From the NCBI GenBank assembly GCA_037975125.1, contig CM075853.1, positions 38,525,113-38,589,112 of the forward strand: a stretch of DNA of 64,000 nt. Reading direction: 5' to 3'. A program made the translations under genes and the position numbers. Below the pieces are notes generated by a model that worked only from the letters and a program-made list of their open reading frames with translations, was not told where the DNA came from and made no database searches. Below are positions 15,121 to 27,379 of this stretch, piece by piece (the first letter of the stretch is position 1; each line of letters opens with the position of its first letter). This stretch comes from Latrodectus hesperus. Its lineage: Eukaryota; Arthropoda; Arachnida; Araneae; Theridiidae.

Positions 15121-15800
15121 GGTGGTAAAATCACAGTTCAAGGTACTGAAATGAGGAAAGCCGAGAGTCGTCTTCCCGATTTGCAGGAACCAACGATATT
15201 GAAACAATATTCAAGCAAAATCAATTGCTGCAGAAGATGACTTTTAATCAACCCCTTCCACCCTACGCAGGAAAGATCGATGCTTAAAACATAGAATGCC
15301 CTGGGAACCCCACCCCCTCACTCTCTCCAGAACCAAGTCAGGGTCATTAACTCCAGTTCGCATATGCAAATTACGAATCCATGGTCGGGCGTCAAGGTAG
15401 CCAACAATAATGTCTCACTCGGTATCCACCGCCACTCCGGTCACGCTTCAGTGTCATTTATAACACACGCCCGATTAGCTGTAACCGCCAACACAAAGGG
15501 AAAAGCGTGCCAATTATCAGCATGCTACTTTTATAAAATCCCTACATTCAACACTCCTCCCAACCCAGTCCGCAGTATCGTCATTAACGGACAATTCGAA
15601 ACTTTTGTCACCTTTCCTTCCCTCCCCCCACCGGTTAATGATGGTGACTAATGATTAAGTGAGAGATAGTGTTCCTCACTCTCCAGGAATTCGGGAACCG
15701 CTTTATGTATATTTAATTATGATAACGAAATAATACACTTTACTGCTGCCTCTTCTCATGCAGTTCACGTGCAGTGTTATCTAGTGAAACAAGCCAACAA
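15121..15800. other. GC-richer island 5, candidate regulatory DNA
   Basis: A sharp rise in GC and CpG. The block contains a perfect POU octamer (15364-15371), CATTAA/TAATGATT homeodomain-type strings around 15585-15655, and a CACGTG near 15766. A 95-codon plus frame (15364-15651) spans it but has no recognisable domain or convincing splice context. The motif mix fits an enhancer better than an exon, as inference only. Confidence 0.4.
15364..15371 (+). promoter_or_regulatory. POU octamer motif ATGCAAAT
   Basis: An exact ATGCAAAT octamer, the classic site for POU-domain factors, lies in a GC-richer island. An 8-bp site is expected by chance at least once in 64 kb, so only its island context adds weight. 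Confidence 0.25.
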
Positions 15801-17123
15801 ACAAGTCCCACCAGCACAAAAATAATCAGTAAGACAAGGAACATGGTTTTATAAAAGTCGAAAATTATATTAAGCATGCCCTAGTCCTTTATATAAGTAT
15901 TCTGTCCCTCATTCGCTCTCATTTTAGATTTCCACAAAAGATATTAATTAATGAAGCATATTATAACAATCCATGATACTTCCATTAAATTTTGTGGAAA
16001 CAACACGATTTTTTTATCAATGCTTTATTTTTTGAAAAATTATGAATAAAAATGTACGAATTTACAAATAAAAACAAATTTTAAATATTTGTCAGGGTCT
16101 TTTTGGATGTAATGATCAATAGAACTTTTTTACCTTCAAAACAGGAAATAGAAAGAAATGGAGTCATTAATGAAACAGTAAAAACACTTTTATTTGGCTC
16201 GGATTATAAAATGAAACTTCTTTTAAAACCGCAATAATACATAATTCATTATTTCTTGCAAAAACTAAATTTTAAAATATAATTATTAATCACATTTAAC
16301 TAACCATTTATTTCCATTCCACGTAAAGTGTCATAAATTAATTTTTCTTTTTGTATTCATAAATTATACACGATATTATTTCTTATTATAAATACATTTA
16401 CACATATTTGAGTAAAAACTTATTATAATATCCTTAAGATAATCTTCAAGTAATTTAAAACAAAACAAAAAGAAAATGAAACGATAGTAAGATAATTACT
16501 AAGATGTAAGATGAAGTTTATTTTGGCAGCCATTTAATTAATGATTATCATATAAATACAATCAAAACGGTATAATAAATGATACATTTTAATTTCTTTA
16601 TATATTCGCAGAATTTTGATCCCATAACGCAAACGGATGACAACCACTTTTCACAAAATAAGACAATTCAAAAGAGTCTACAAACGCTGACACTTCCACT
16701 GCTTTACGAAAGTAATCTTAATTTAATCAACATTTACAAGAAACAAATTACTGTAACGGTAGCCATTGTTATAGAATATTCTCAATACCATTTAATTTCC
16801 TAAATTAATTTTTAACATTATAATTTAATTTATTCAATTTCTGTGTCTAACAAAATGATATTCCCAAGTATGTTTTTACACAGATTATAACATCGAGCTA
16901 CATTTTATAACTGCAAGTAAGAAACCACATCGAATATAAAAAAAAACGTTTAAAAACAATAGTGACTATAGCGTCATCTACCAAATCTGTGAAGATACAA
17001 TAAAAACTACACTTAAAATCGTAAATGACAGAAAAGGTTTTTGTGTTTCGGGTCATACTGAACAAGAAATCTTGTTATATATATATATATATATACAGAA
17101 ATATAGTGAAATTTACATTTTAC

Positions 17124-17212
<89 letters not shown>

Positions 17213-18110
17213 AAATTTACATTTTACTTATGAATCTAATGTTTGTGAAAAGTAAACAAATGTATTGTAATTAAATGGCAATTAAAAGTTAAACAATTAA
17301 GATTATCACATCTAATGTTTAAATTAAGTTGATAAGTCAAACGCGCCTAGTTTAACTGCAAGTGCAAAAGTAGTAGCTTTAAGTGATTTGCAAATTCAGA
17401 ATATTTGCAAAAAATTATGAATATAGTATCTTTGATTCCATGAATAACAGCCATTTTAATATTTGTTAGCGATATAGATAAATTGTTTTATAAAACTAAG
17501 CAAGATATGTAAGAGTATCCGAATTTTTTATATTAATTAAAAAATTGTGAAATAATTACTCATGCCATAAGAATTATGTGAGTAAAGTTCTTTTAATTTA
17601 AATATAAGCCCAAATATAAAAAATACTCACAATTATAATGCTCAACGAATTTACTGTTTTCTACAATCCTATTCTAAGCAAATAAAGTGTTTCTAATGTT
17701 TATCTTTGAATATTTTTAAAAGAAAACAAAATGAAAATTATTTATAAACTATTCAAAAAACAATCAACGAAAAATCATCATTTGCAAACGAAATTAGAAA
17801 ATTATCATCAAATTAAAAAAATACTGGTGAAAATTAGTAATTTTTTTAAAGATATATGCATAAAAATTTGCAAAAAGAATTTAATTAAATAAACATACAT
17901 TAAAAATCTTAAAAACGCATAATTTTCTTAACTGGAAATGCAGCGAAATGAAAAAGCAATGTAGCAACATTACAAAAATATTTTTTTAAATTTAAAATAC
18001 TAAAATAGAAATAAAATAAACTATTCTATTGATGACACTAATGGGAAATATTATACTAATTGAGAAGGAAGAAATAAAAAAGCAACACATTTGTAGATCA
18101 ACGTTTGAAA
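15801..18110. other. AT-rich non-coding DNA
   Basis: AT-rich, with an (AT)n complex at 17076-17228. A 74-codon frame at 16579-16803 is not recognisable. Nothing else is supportable. Confidence 0.5.
17076..17228. repeat. Duplicated unit flanking (AT)n array
   Basis: A short AT array (17076-17095) is followed by TGAAATTTACATTTTACT (17107-17124), then a second AT array (17127-17210). The same 18-bp string recurs exactly at 17211-17228. The spacing of 104 bp suggests a tandem duplication with the AT tract inside each unit and later length change of one tract. Confidence 0.88.
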
Positions 18111-18970
18111 CTAACTCTAGTACGCGGGAATATAAGTACTATCTTATATTCCCGCACACCAAAGTTTGCGGCTCAATAGTAGTACATCCTTTTGAGAATC
18201 ACCCCTTCTTGCGTATCATTTAGAGCATCACTGACAAAAGAACAATCCAACATCGCCACTTCATGCCGCAGAAATAAATAATAAAGAAGAGGAAAACTTT
18301 TCAGAGTGGTAAACCGAACGCATAAAAGGAAAAACAAACATTTCGAAACAAAAGAAAAAAGGGCAAAAAAAAGCTCCACCGAAACCATCACCTTCGAAGA
18401 AGAAAAAAACGGTGAGTAGGAAAAAAGGGATGGGGAAAAAAGGGAGTCCAACAGAAATGCATCCGCAGAACCGCACGGAAGCGCAAGAGCAACGTGAAGA
18501 GGATGAAGAGAAGAGATGGGGATACTGTCGGGGGATGGTGGGAGGAAGGAAGAGGAACCACTGCGAGCCACTAAAGTGGGCATTCGCAGCTTCTTCTGCG
18601 GGGGTGGAGGGAGGGTACTAGATTGCTGATACCGTCTCGTCGACGCCAACGATGCCTCACCACACCATACCATACCCACCGTTTATTACGCACAAGCACC
18701 AGGGCTCCACCAGGTCTCGACCGCATTGTCCAATGTGTTGCGAATGGCCACTGTTGATGTACCTTAGCGAAAGGGTGGGGGTGGACGGAGATCCGAAATA
18801 TGAAATTCTATCTACGTGAATGGACATTGAGAGCTGGAATACAGATCCAACAGCGCGGTCGTTTGACCACCGTTGAATGGGGTAGTTACGGGGGATAATG
18901 GAGGACAACAGGGAAGTATTTTTTTTAACTCCGCTCTCTTCCACAAACATATATATGTTTTCTGGGTGGA
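18111..18970. other. GC-richer island 6
   Basis: Purine-rich on the plus strand at about 18280-18560, then mixed and CpG-rich up to about 18900. The minus strand carries a 168-codon frame (18173-18679) and an overlapping 97-codon frame (18657-18950). Both translate to Ser/Phe/Leu/Pro-rich sequence, as expected from a pyrimidine-rich strand. A donor-like GGTGAGTA at 18411-18418 has no acceptor or frame to pair with. I call no gene. Confidence 0.4.
18124..18155. repeat. Perfect inverted repeat, 13-bp arms, 6-nt loop
   Basis: GCGGGAATATAAG (18124-18136) and its exact reverse complement (18143-18155) flank the loop TACTAT. It sits at the left edge of island 6. It could be a cruciform-forming site or a small transposon remnant. 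Confidence 0.85.
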
Positions 18971-20120
18971 AAAGTTCCAGTTAGGTTGCGCACATTTTCT
19001 TTTCCACTAGAATAATATTAGAAAAGAGTACTGTTTTTCCATCATCTTTCTTCATGCTTTATTTAAGATTCTAACAAATGCAGAATTCCACCATGAGGAA
19101 ACAAGAATCCATTTCCATTAAATGAAATAAAGATAAGAATGCCGATCATCATTAATTAATCTGCATATAAGTATTCAGTGATACTCTTAATTTAAAAAAT
19201 CCTGCATGCAACTGTTTCAATATTTTTGCAGTAAATATTCGGTCATAAAGAAAGGGTGAAAATAAGTCTATTATTTTTCTTAAATTGATTCAAATTTACA
19301 TAATGCCATGATTCAAGAATTGTGTAACAAATAGATACCGAATATGATCTCTTTTTAAATGATTACTAAATATAATAATTAATTACTACATTTAGAGAAC
19401 ATAAAATTATTTAGTGATTATAACATTTAAAAATTTTAGAAAGAAAAAATGTCATCATGTCAAGAAAGCAATAATCATGGCAAAGTATAATTATTTTGTT
19501 TATATGTATAGTGTGTTTACCAAAAATAATCTTGAAGCAAATACAAATTCAAATTCGAAAACAAACAAAAATAAGAATATTGTGTTTTTATGGGGATAAA
19601 ACTTATTTATATTTGAGGAGAAATTAGGATCTATAACCACTTTGTTAGACTTTAATGGATTAAGTAACCCAAGAATGTTGTCACGCGATTAGAATTCTGA
19701 AAAATAACATCCATCCTCAGTAATGAGTTCACATCTGTGAAATCATCTGAAGGAAACTAAAATGCATTTTAATTAGGGGCAATAAAGAACTTTAAAACAC
19801 ATAAAAGTGGTTGAGTAGTGAACAGAATGTTTTTCGTACAGAATTTTCAAAAATAGCTGGCAACAATTACGCGTCACACGATGGTGAATATAAAGCAAAG
19901 AAACGAGTAATATTAACTGTTTTTTTTCTTCCTGATTTATAAATAAATATTAATTTTATTTATTCAACAAGAAAACGCCATGGAAGCACAAACTAAAAAT
20001 AAATTGTACAGCTAAATTTTAATTATAAATAATATTCGGAAAACAATTTTATGGCTGCTCAAAAGTACAGATTTTTTTATAAATAGCGTTTTGTTTTCTT
20101 GCGAATCTCTTTTCTTGAAT
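18971..20120. other. AT-rich non-coding DNA
   Basis: AT-rich. A CATTAATTAATC string near 19150 holds two overlapping TAAT homeodomain cores. The 61-codon frame at 19414-19599 is Asn/Lys-rich and not credible. Confidence 0.5.
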
Positions 20121-21600
20121 TAAGGTTCTATACAAGACACTATTCAAATGTCCAATGTCTAGAGAGATGCATCTATCGTCGGGTTTCTTGTGTGGTCTTG
20201 ACGTCTCCAGATATGTAGATGGATGGAATCTGGCCGGCTCTTTTTTACTGCAGCGAGCGAGGAACTTAGAGCCATTTATTTTGGATACTAGTTGGATTCT
20301 GCCATACGACATCAAAATAATAGGACAGAAAAGAGATTGCCAAACATACAAGGCATCATAGCGTGTCTATATGAGCACGCGCGCGCACACACACACACAA
20401 AGGGGTGGGGTGGGGGAAGAAAAAACAAATTCCTCGAGGAGCAATTGGTGCATATCTGCATACACTGAAGCTGCCATTGAAGAGGCATATACACAAGAGG
20501 AGGAAGAAAGAAGCCAACTTTTAGGCTGTTATCTTCTCTCTCCAAAATATATAGGAGCGTCTTGGGCAGAGAAAGAGAGTCAAGAAGGAATGTTTTGTTA
20601 AAGGGGGAGCAGCTATTTATCAGGGAGATGGTTTTCTATTTTGCATACATGCCATCTTTCCCTTTTTGTGCGCGTATGCATATATATCCAGTGGAGAAGG
20701 AGCGAATAGATCTATATAACAACTATGAGGTGTGTCAAACTGCTTTTCACAACGTCCCGGACAAGGCCCGAACTGAAAGAAGATCGAGCAAAACACATTT
20801 AAGGAGAAAAGAGACATAGAAGAAGGGGAAAAATAGATATATATGTATACAGCTAGTTGTATGGGAAATGATGTATAGCGAAAAGATGCATGCGAGATGG
20901 GTGACGTTAAAAAAGTCGCCTCTTTCTTCACCAATGAGAAGAAGGGAAAGAGACTTTTTCTTGCCCCTTTTCTGACGTGGGAGTGAAGGGGTAAGGGATG
21001 CGTTATAAGGCCATCCTTTTCATAGCCTTTTCCCAAAAACCCGAAAAGGACTTTTTTCTTCCCCCAGGAAGTCCATAGGAATCTAATGGCGGTTGGAACA
21101 CAATGGTCCTCCCTCCACTCTTTGCTTACAACGCCTGTGGACGCGTCGCAAACTCGGGCCATATATGCATGTTAGAGGACGGATGCTCAAGCCAGAGGAT
21201 TTTTGAAGGGATTGTCTACAAACTTGGCATCCACTAAATGCAGGTCACGATGAAATAATCTTTCTTCCGCGGCTGGAAAGCAGAAGAAAAAAACAGGATG
21301 CGATACAGGCAGAATCGTTGAGTTTGAATACCAATAAGCATTGTCCTTATGCGAAGTGAAAGGGGAAACATAAAATAAAAATGCATCTCGCAAATATTAA
21401 GTGACAGTTATGATAATATGTGTGTTTGGTGAATGATTTTTTCATTCTTTCGCCTTTATTTTCCCAGCAATCTTCCATATTTGTTCGCGTGAATAGCAGT
21501 GCAACTAACATCTTTATGCACATCTGTATGAATAAATTCTTCGCAAGAAGAAAAGGATTCGCGACTCTATCGAGAATCTGTTTCTTTATACGACTTTTTT
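20121..21600. other. GC-richer island 7, the largest internal one
   Basis: About 1.5 kb with elevated GC. It contains the alternating purine-pyrimidine and G-run tract at 20375-20416, TGACGT (CRE-like) strings near 20902 and 20974, and CCAAT near 20931. Frames occur on both strands: 100 codons at 20049-20351 minus, 76 and 85 plus at 20371-20819, and 180 minus at 20620-21162. The 20049-20351 translation is the least low-complexity of these, but I recognise no domain and see no supported exon boundaries. Most likely non-coding regulatory DNA. Confidence 0.4.
20375..20416 (+). repeat. (CG/CA)n tract joined to G-runs
   Basis: 25 bp of strictly alternating purine-pyrimidine (20375-20399: GCAC, then CG units, then AC units) are followed at 20402-20416 by three G-runs of 4, 4 and 5 separated by single T. 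Alternating CG/CA favours Z-DNA, and the G-runs could form a two-tier quadruplex. Confidence 0.8.
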
Positions 21601-23239
21601 AGAATTCGAAGAAATATTAAAAAATTTTGACACTTTCTTTAGAGTTAATTTTTTTGAAGTTTAAATTATTGAATTGTATAACCATGCATAAAAATGTGAT
21701 TTACATTTCCTTTTATATGGTTTTACACCATAAATATTAAAAATCATTTTCAGACAATTTTAATGTCTGTGCTTTATCAATGGAAAATATAATATTTTTT
21801 CGTGCTCGACGCATATTACACACATTTCAACAAATATATCTTTTTAACAATGAACGTAAATTTGATGCAAGATTCACTACGAAAGCATATAAATCAATGA
21901 TATGAAAAGTTATTTTTGAAAGTATTAATTCCAGAAAATGAACAAAATATTATAAAAATAAACAAAAATTAAAATTTTATCTGTTTAACAAAAATTTATA
22001 ATTTTCATACGAGAATTCGAGTTACAATAAATTAATGTTTACCATTATTTCACGATTATTCTTTATAAGGACAATTTATTAAGAAAATTTTAAGAAATGA
22101 AAATATTATTGTTTTTTAAAAACAGCATAAAGTTTGCAAATTGCAAATCCTGACACAAATTAATCAAAATATAAGGCTAATGCAATTTTCAAGTAAATGT
22201 CCACATATTTATGAAAAAAATTATAAAATATTGTTTTCAAAAATTGAAAAAGAAAATTTTTTTTAAATATATAAAATAAAAGCTTTACAAATATTTATAA
22301 ATGTCTGATTAAGTAAATTTATTTTCAATAATATTCTATATTTTCATAAATACTCTATATTTTAATATAATTTCGTACAAATACATATACGAATATAATT
22401 ACAAGAAAAATAATTGCAACAAATGTCTTTAAAAAAAGGTTTTCAAATATATTTGAAATGCAATGCATAGTTTATTAGAATTTATGTAAAGTTTATAAAA
22501 AATGATATTACCAGCAAATCTTTCGCACACTGAATGGTTGATTTCAAGTATTTTCTTTAAATGAAAATATTCGAACGGAAATACACTCAACATAAAAATA
22601 AATTTAGAAAAATGTTATCACAAATAAAAACGAAAATTATGTTTCATATATTTGTCTAGTAAATATACATGGAAAAATTTAGGTAATATAATATTTCGCT
22701 TTTAAATAATTGCTGAAGAAAATAGTATAGGATGTATAAATAAAAAGTAAATAAAAAAGATAAAATACTATTCCGCCGATTTCAAAAGATCAAATGAAAA
22801 AATAATAAAAAAAATTTAATTAATTTTTAATAGATGTCACATTTTATCAATGAAAAGTTATACTGAGAGCTAAACTTACTATCGCTTATACAGATTGTAA
22901 AGTTTGAGCAATCAACTTAGTGAGAATTGAGGGAAAGATACCAACAAAATGACAATATTTTACTTGTGACAAAAATATTCCCAAAATATCTCTTTCGCAA
23001 ATAAATTTTTAATTTCAAAATATCTCCCATATACAAAAAAATACATTGAGTAGCAAAAATTTCAAAACTTAGAAGGTGGGTTTGTGTTCACAGTTTGGCA
23101 AACTTGCAGATATCTAAAATTAAAAATCTGTCATGTTATTAAAGTCAAAACAAAACTAAATTAATTTTTTTATAAATGATTAAGATGTATTTGGATAACC
23201 ATGTACATAATGCTCTGCGCATTTGTTGGGATGTCTACT
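21601..23239. other. AT-rich non-coding DNA
   Basis: Very AT-rich with many short A and T runs. No frame, repeat or RNA gene can be supported. Confidence 0.6.
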
Positions 23240-23273
23240 TTGACACTACATGGTGAACTCCATGCAGTGTCAA
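23240..23273. repeat. Inverted repeat, 14-bp arms, 6-nt loop
   Basis: TTGACACTACATGG (23240-23253) pairs with CCATGCAGTGTCAA (23260-23273) at 13 of 14 positions around the loop TGAACT. It lies just left of the SINE-like element that follows and could mark an older insertion. Confidence 0.8.
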
Positions 23274-23302
23274 TTTAATGCCCACAATATAAACCGCTTT
23301 AC

Positions 23303-23735
23303 TGGAAGATTTTCATAAATGATGAGTGGCATTCATGAGTTACAAGACTTGCTGGAGTTTCGCGGGCCGGCGACGTGTCCATGTCTAAAGTCCTACCGCT
23401 GGTGTGCCGTAAATGTGGAGTCTTTCCAGCTCAAGTGTCACCTGACCGTGGTTAAAAATTACGAGGCACTCGCTGATAGGTGAGAAGTCCAAGCACATTA
23501 ATCTTAAAGTACAATCTGGGCTCACCTGCACTGCCATGTATGTAAGTGGAACAAGATAGGAAACTCGGAAAATTCTCGAAGAATTCATCCAGATAGATGC
23601 GCATGCAGAAGGTTCGGTTGTGCAACCTATATCTTCCGTTATTCAACAATGATTAGGCATCTAACCCGGGGTATTATGCTCTGAAGAGCAATATCATATC
23701 ACTAGGCTACGATGAGCCCTGGAATGGAAGTTTTC
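23303..23735 (-). mobile_element. tRNA-headed SINE-like element
   Basis: Reading the minus strand from about 23724, the head has a box-A-like TAGCCTAGTGA and a box-B-like GGGTTAGATGCC about 40 nt later, the layout of a tRNA-derived RNA polymerase III promoter. A GC-richer body of about 340 bp follows. Candidate target-site duplications are TGGAAGATTTTC (23303-23314) and TGGAAGTTTTC (23725-23735), which differ by one base and may be coincidental. The overlapping minus frames at 23385-23649 lie inside this element and are not genes. The head resembles that of the 61-kb element (shared GTAGCCTAGTG), but the bodies are not obviously the same. Confidence 0.6.
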
Positions 23736-23944
23736 TGGGTTTCCTTATGACCAAAAGTAAACCTGACCTAATATCTATGTGGAAAGTATTCCGCGGAATA
23801 TGGTAGTATGCCTTAAAACAGCATTCCAAAGTTCTTTAAGATGTCAAAACATTACGCACGTAGAATTCAATTGAATAAATTATAAAGAGGGTGTTATTGT
23901 TTTTAAAAAAACGTCTAATATTTTCTTAACATACTATCTCAAAT

Positions 23945-24010
23945 AATTATGCAAATTTTATACTTATGCATAATGGTATAATTATGTAAATTTTAAATAT
24001 GCATAATGAG
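23945..24010. repeat. Imperfect tandem duplication, period 35 bp
   Basis: Two adjacent copies begin AATTATG at 23945 and 23980. Both continue with (C/T)AAATTTTA and end in ATGCATAATG, with a few substitutions between them. A local duplication in AT-rich DNA. Confidence 0.75.
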
Positions 24011-25325
24011 ACCAATAACTCTATGTTTTCATTGACATTTCTTCTTATTATGAATTAAACATCACTAAGCTAACCTAGAAAATAGGAACTTTAGGACCAC
24101 GATTCCATGTGTCTGAAATCACTAAAAATAAATTTGGACAATAAAATATTAAAAATGAGTCCGGCGAGAGATCTTCAATATGAAATTTTCTCAGAAGCTC
24201 CGATTTGTCCCTGGGCGATTCTGATCCCAAACAAATATTTCTCTCATAGATTTAATGATTGCATGCGCTATGTTAAAATAAATTTGCTTACTAATCACAT
24301 TCTTTTTCCTATAACCATCATAAAGTTAAAATTTAACCCTAAATTATTATTTTTTATTCAATTGAAAATCGAGATAGGTGACAATACTCAAACTCAGAAT
24401 CTTTATTCGACCATACCTGATAAGGAAATATATCTTTTCAACATGCTTATGGATGGAAAAGGGTCTATCTTCGATAAACAAGCAAAATGCATGGATTCAT
24501 CTCAGTCAGGGATAAGTGACAACCCAATGGACAGTGTGCGTAAAGAAATCAGAGACTCATCTATAAGATTACTCAATTCCAGGGTCCCCTCATACTTAAG
24601 TTGGATCACTGGAGAATTTGTTTGTAAATCTTCGGTGATATAAAGTGACTAAAACCAAAGATAGGATCCCTCGCACGTTGTGGATAATCCCCGGAATTTT
24701 TCGGAGGAGGGCGATGGGGATATCCTCCTCTGCGAATATCCGTCACCATGATCACCGTGCACTTTCGATGTTATTTTTTTCCTCCACACACAGCTCCCTT
24801 TTTTATTTTTTCCTTTTTTATCCAAAAACCTCCTTCGTAGCATTTACCGTCGCCTCGCAAGTTGGCGTGTTAGGGAACATTGAAAATGCGTCGCCTTTCG
24901 GTCGCCAGACTTGGCTCTTTTTTTTTTCTTCGCCCTCTCTTTTTCTCTCTCGGTCTTCTTTCTCTATTCCTTTCTCACACATAATATTTTTTATCAGTTA
25001 CTCGGTGGAACAGTTCTCAGACACTATCCGCCAATATATCACTTTATACCCTCGGACTTGGCAGCGCGAGATTTTTATATATATTTGGCGAATGTATAGT
25101 ATGGGGGGACGGTTATGGCTGTTGGAAGCGAACCTGACGAATGTTGGCGGAATTGTTCTTCTGCGTTGCAGATTTGCGTTCCGGACGAATTCTGATTGCT
25201 CCGTTTTGATATTTTTATTCTATTATTCATTCCACGTTCTTTTTTTTCCCCCTTCTTCCCGAATACGAGTCCTATCTAGACAACTACTGGGAAGTTATTC
25301 AACAGAAAAGTCATTCTGGCTTTAA
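24011..25325. other. GC-richer island 8 with long open frames
   Basis: AT-rich up to about 24150, then mixed, then pyrimidine-rich and GC-richer at 24650-25320. Two plus-strand frames lie end to end: 24107-24643 (178 codons from ATG) and 24645-25325 (226 codons, opening at a GTG, so unlikely as an animal start). The second translation is Phe/Ser-rich from CT-rich DNA. Neither resembles a family I know. Both could be chance, and the first merits a homology search. Confidence 0.3.
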
Positions 25326-27379
25326 ATTATATAGCTGGAATTCTGAATGCTACAAAACTAAAAAATTTTATCTCGTCTACATGTCACCCAAAGGTATTAA
25401 TAATGTTCTTAATAAAGCTATCATAGTTAAATTTTGCTATCCATTACAATTTATATAGCACAGAAATTCATTTTAATTTGCTTAGAATTAAATCACGAAA
25501 ATGTGTGCACTCAAATTATATAAAAATTAATACTTACATCCTAATTAGTGGAAAAAAATGTACTTCATCATTCCCTAATTATGTCTTTGATAATATTTTT
25601 ATTTATTAATTTATTTTATGAGTATTTGTGTTGTGTGAGGCATCCTTATACTTATCAATGCATTCCATTCCTATTCTTCTCTAATACATGCTGTAATAAT
25701 TTGTCAAACAATTTCTTGGATATGAAAAAGAAACAGTCTACAAGAAATCACAAAAAAATTTATGTGAAATAGAAAAGATTTTCAGCTAAATTTGACGTTT
25801 ATGAAGAGTGGATATTTGTTTCTATCGATCAATTTGTTTTTAATTAAGTGGGCTTGATTCGTGAAAGTCGCTCTTATTTTTTGTGAAAAAAATTTGTTTA
25901 CAGTCATCACGTATTCCCCTTCCTATTTCTAAACCTTGCTTCAAAAACAAAAAGTACAAAGTTCATAAATGAAGCACAATGTAACTCTAAACATTTCATA
26001 CGGAGGACGATTTCCATCCCTATTTCTGATTGTTTTAGCGATAAGTAAAAGGCGCATGAATAGTGTGAATTCGTTCGCGTGAAACTCTAATTTATTCACA
26101 TCCTTTCCATATAAATATGGAAAAAAATTAATTGAATTCTAAATTAATTTTCAAATAAATTAATATTAGTTTCAATGAAATTCCTTTGAAATTTTTAATT
26201 TTATTAAATTATTTACCATACTGTGAGAGAATATCTGGATTTACCTACTTTTTTGTAGGTTGCTGGAAGATTGTTTTATTGATTAAGCAAAAAGAGATTA
26301 TTTTTTATTAAGTCACTTAATCAAGTTGTGTCGCCTGGAAAATGTGTATATGTCTCCTTGAAAAATTATATAAATTTTTTTATTACTAATATGATCAGAA
26401 AGAAATTGAAAAACCTGAAAAGACTTTGGAAACTGTTCCAGCTGAAGAGCATGGGATTAATATTATGGGTGATATGGAAAAGTTTACAATATGAAAAATT
26501 CAAATTAGTATGTTTTACATAGTTCGATACTATCTTGATGATGTGGTGCTAAAATTTTCTACTAATACCTTTTTGAAACAACAAAAACGGCAAAGAATAA
26601 TAATAGAGAAAGGTTTCCAATAAGCAATTATCTGTAAATATATACGTTACTATATAATACACCCACATATTAAATCAAAAATTTGTACGACAGAAAAAAA
26701 ATTGGGGGGAGGGGGATATTATAATTTATATTTTATAAAAGCAAATAAAATAAAATACTATAAAAATCTATTATAAATATATAATAATGCTAATAATAAT
26801 AATTCAGTTTCAATTCAGAATAAAAATTAATAATTAATAATCAAGAGGCCGATCTATGAACTTAATCCAAAATTGGATGGTTTTGAATGTCAGTACTTTT
26901 AAGCACCATTTTTTAAATTTTCAGATTTTTACTCACGTATAAAAAACCTAACATTGAAAGAAAATAAATAATATTATATAATACTTAACCAAATAAAACA
27001 TTTTAAGATTTTAAAATTTTGCGCCGATTTATTCTTTATCACAGTTGAGAGTTTTATTTTAAAACGATATTTTTATCGGAATAACATAATAATATGTAAC
27101 ACTAAAAACTTTTTTTGTGAACGCAATTTATTTCTGTAATATTACATGAATTTATAAAATTTTAATATATTGAAATGACACTATATTAAGATTTTGTAAA
27201 AATATTATCTTCAAGATGAAAACTTTCAATTAATGAACAATTACATTTTATTTCATGAAAAAAATATGAAATATTTTTTCGGAAAGCAAATATTTCCTGA
27301 AACAAATGGTCATAATGATTTTCGTAAACAATAAACACAATGAAATCATAGCAGTATGAAAAAATCGATATTGGCATCT
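25326..27379. other. AT-rich non-coding DNA
   Basis: AT-rich. Frames at 25548-25772, 26328-26522 and 27186-27502 are not recognisable. A run GGGGGGAGGGGG lies near 26704. Nothing else stands out. Confidence 0.5.

Noticed and set aside
16968..16984. Second CTCF-like motif (GGTAGATGACGC on the minus strand)
   Set aside because: It has four mismatches to the 14-base core consensus, including one in the GGC centre.
18173..18679. 168-codon minus-strand frame
   Set aside because: The frame results from a purine-rich plus strand with few stops. The translation is Ser/Phe/Leu-rich and matches no known family. The donor-like GGTGAGTA in the region is on the other strand.
20620..21162. 180-codon minus-strand frame
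   Set aside because: No recognisable domain. It overlaps plus-strand frames in the same stop-poor island, and there is no splice or promoter context.
24645..25325. 226-codon open frame
   Set aside because: It opens at GTG, which is improbable in an animal. It runs through CT-rich DNA that yields Phe/Ser-rich low-complexity translation, and no domain is recognisable.
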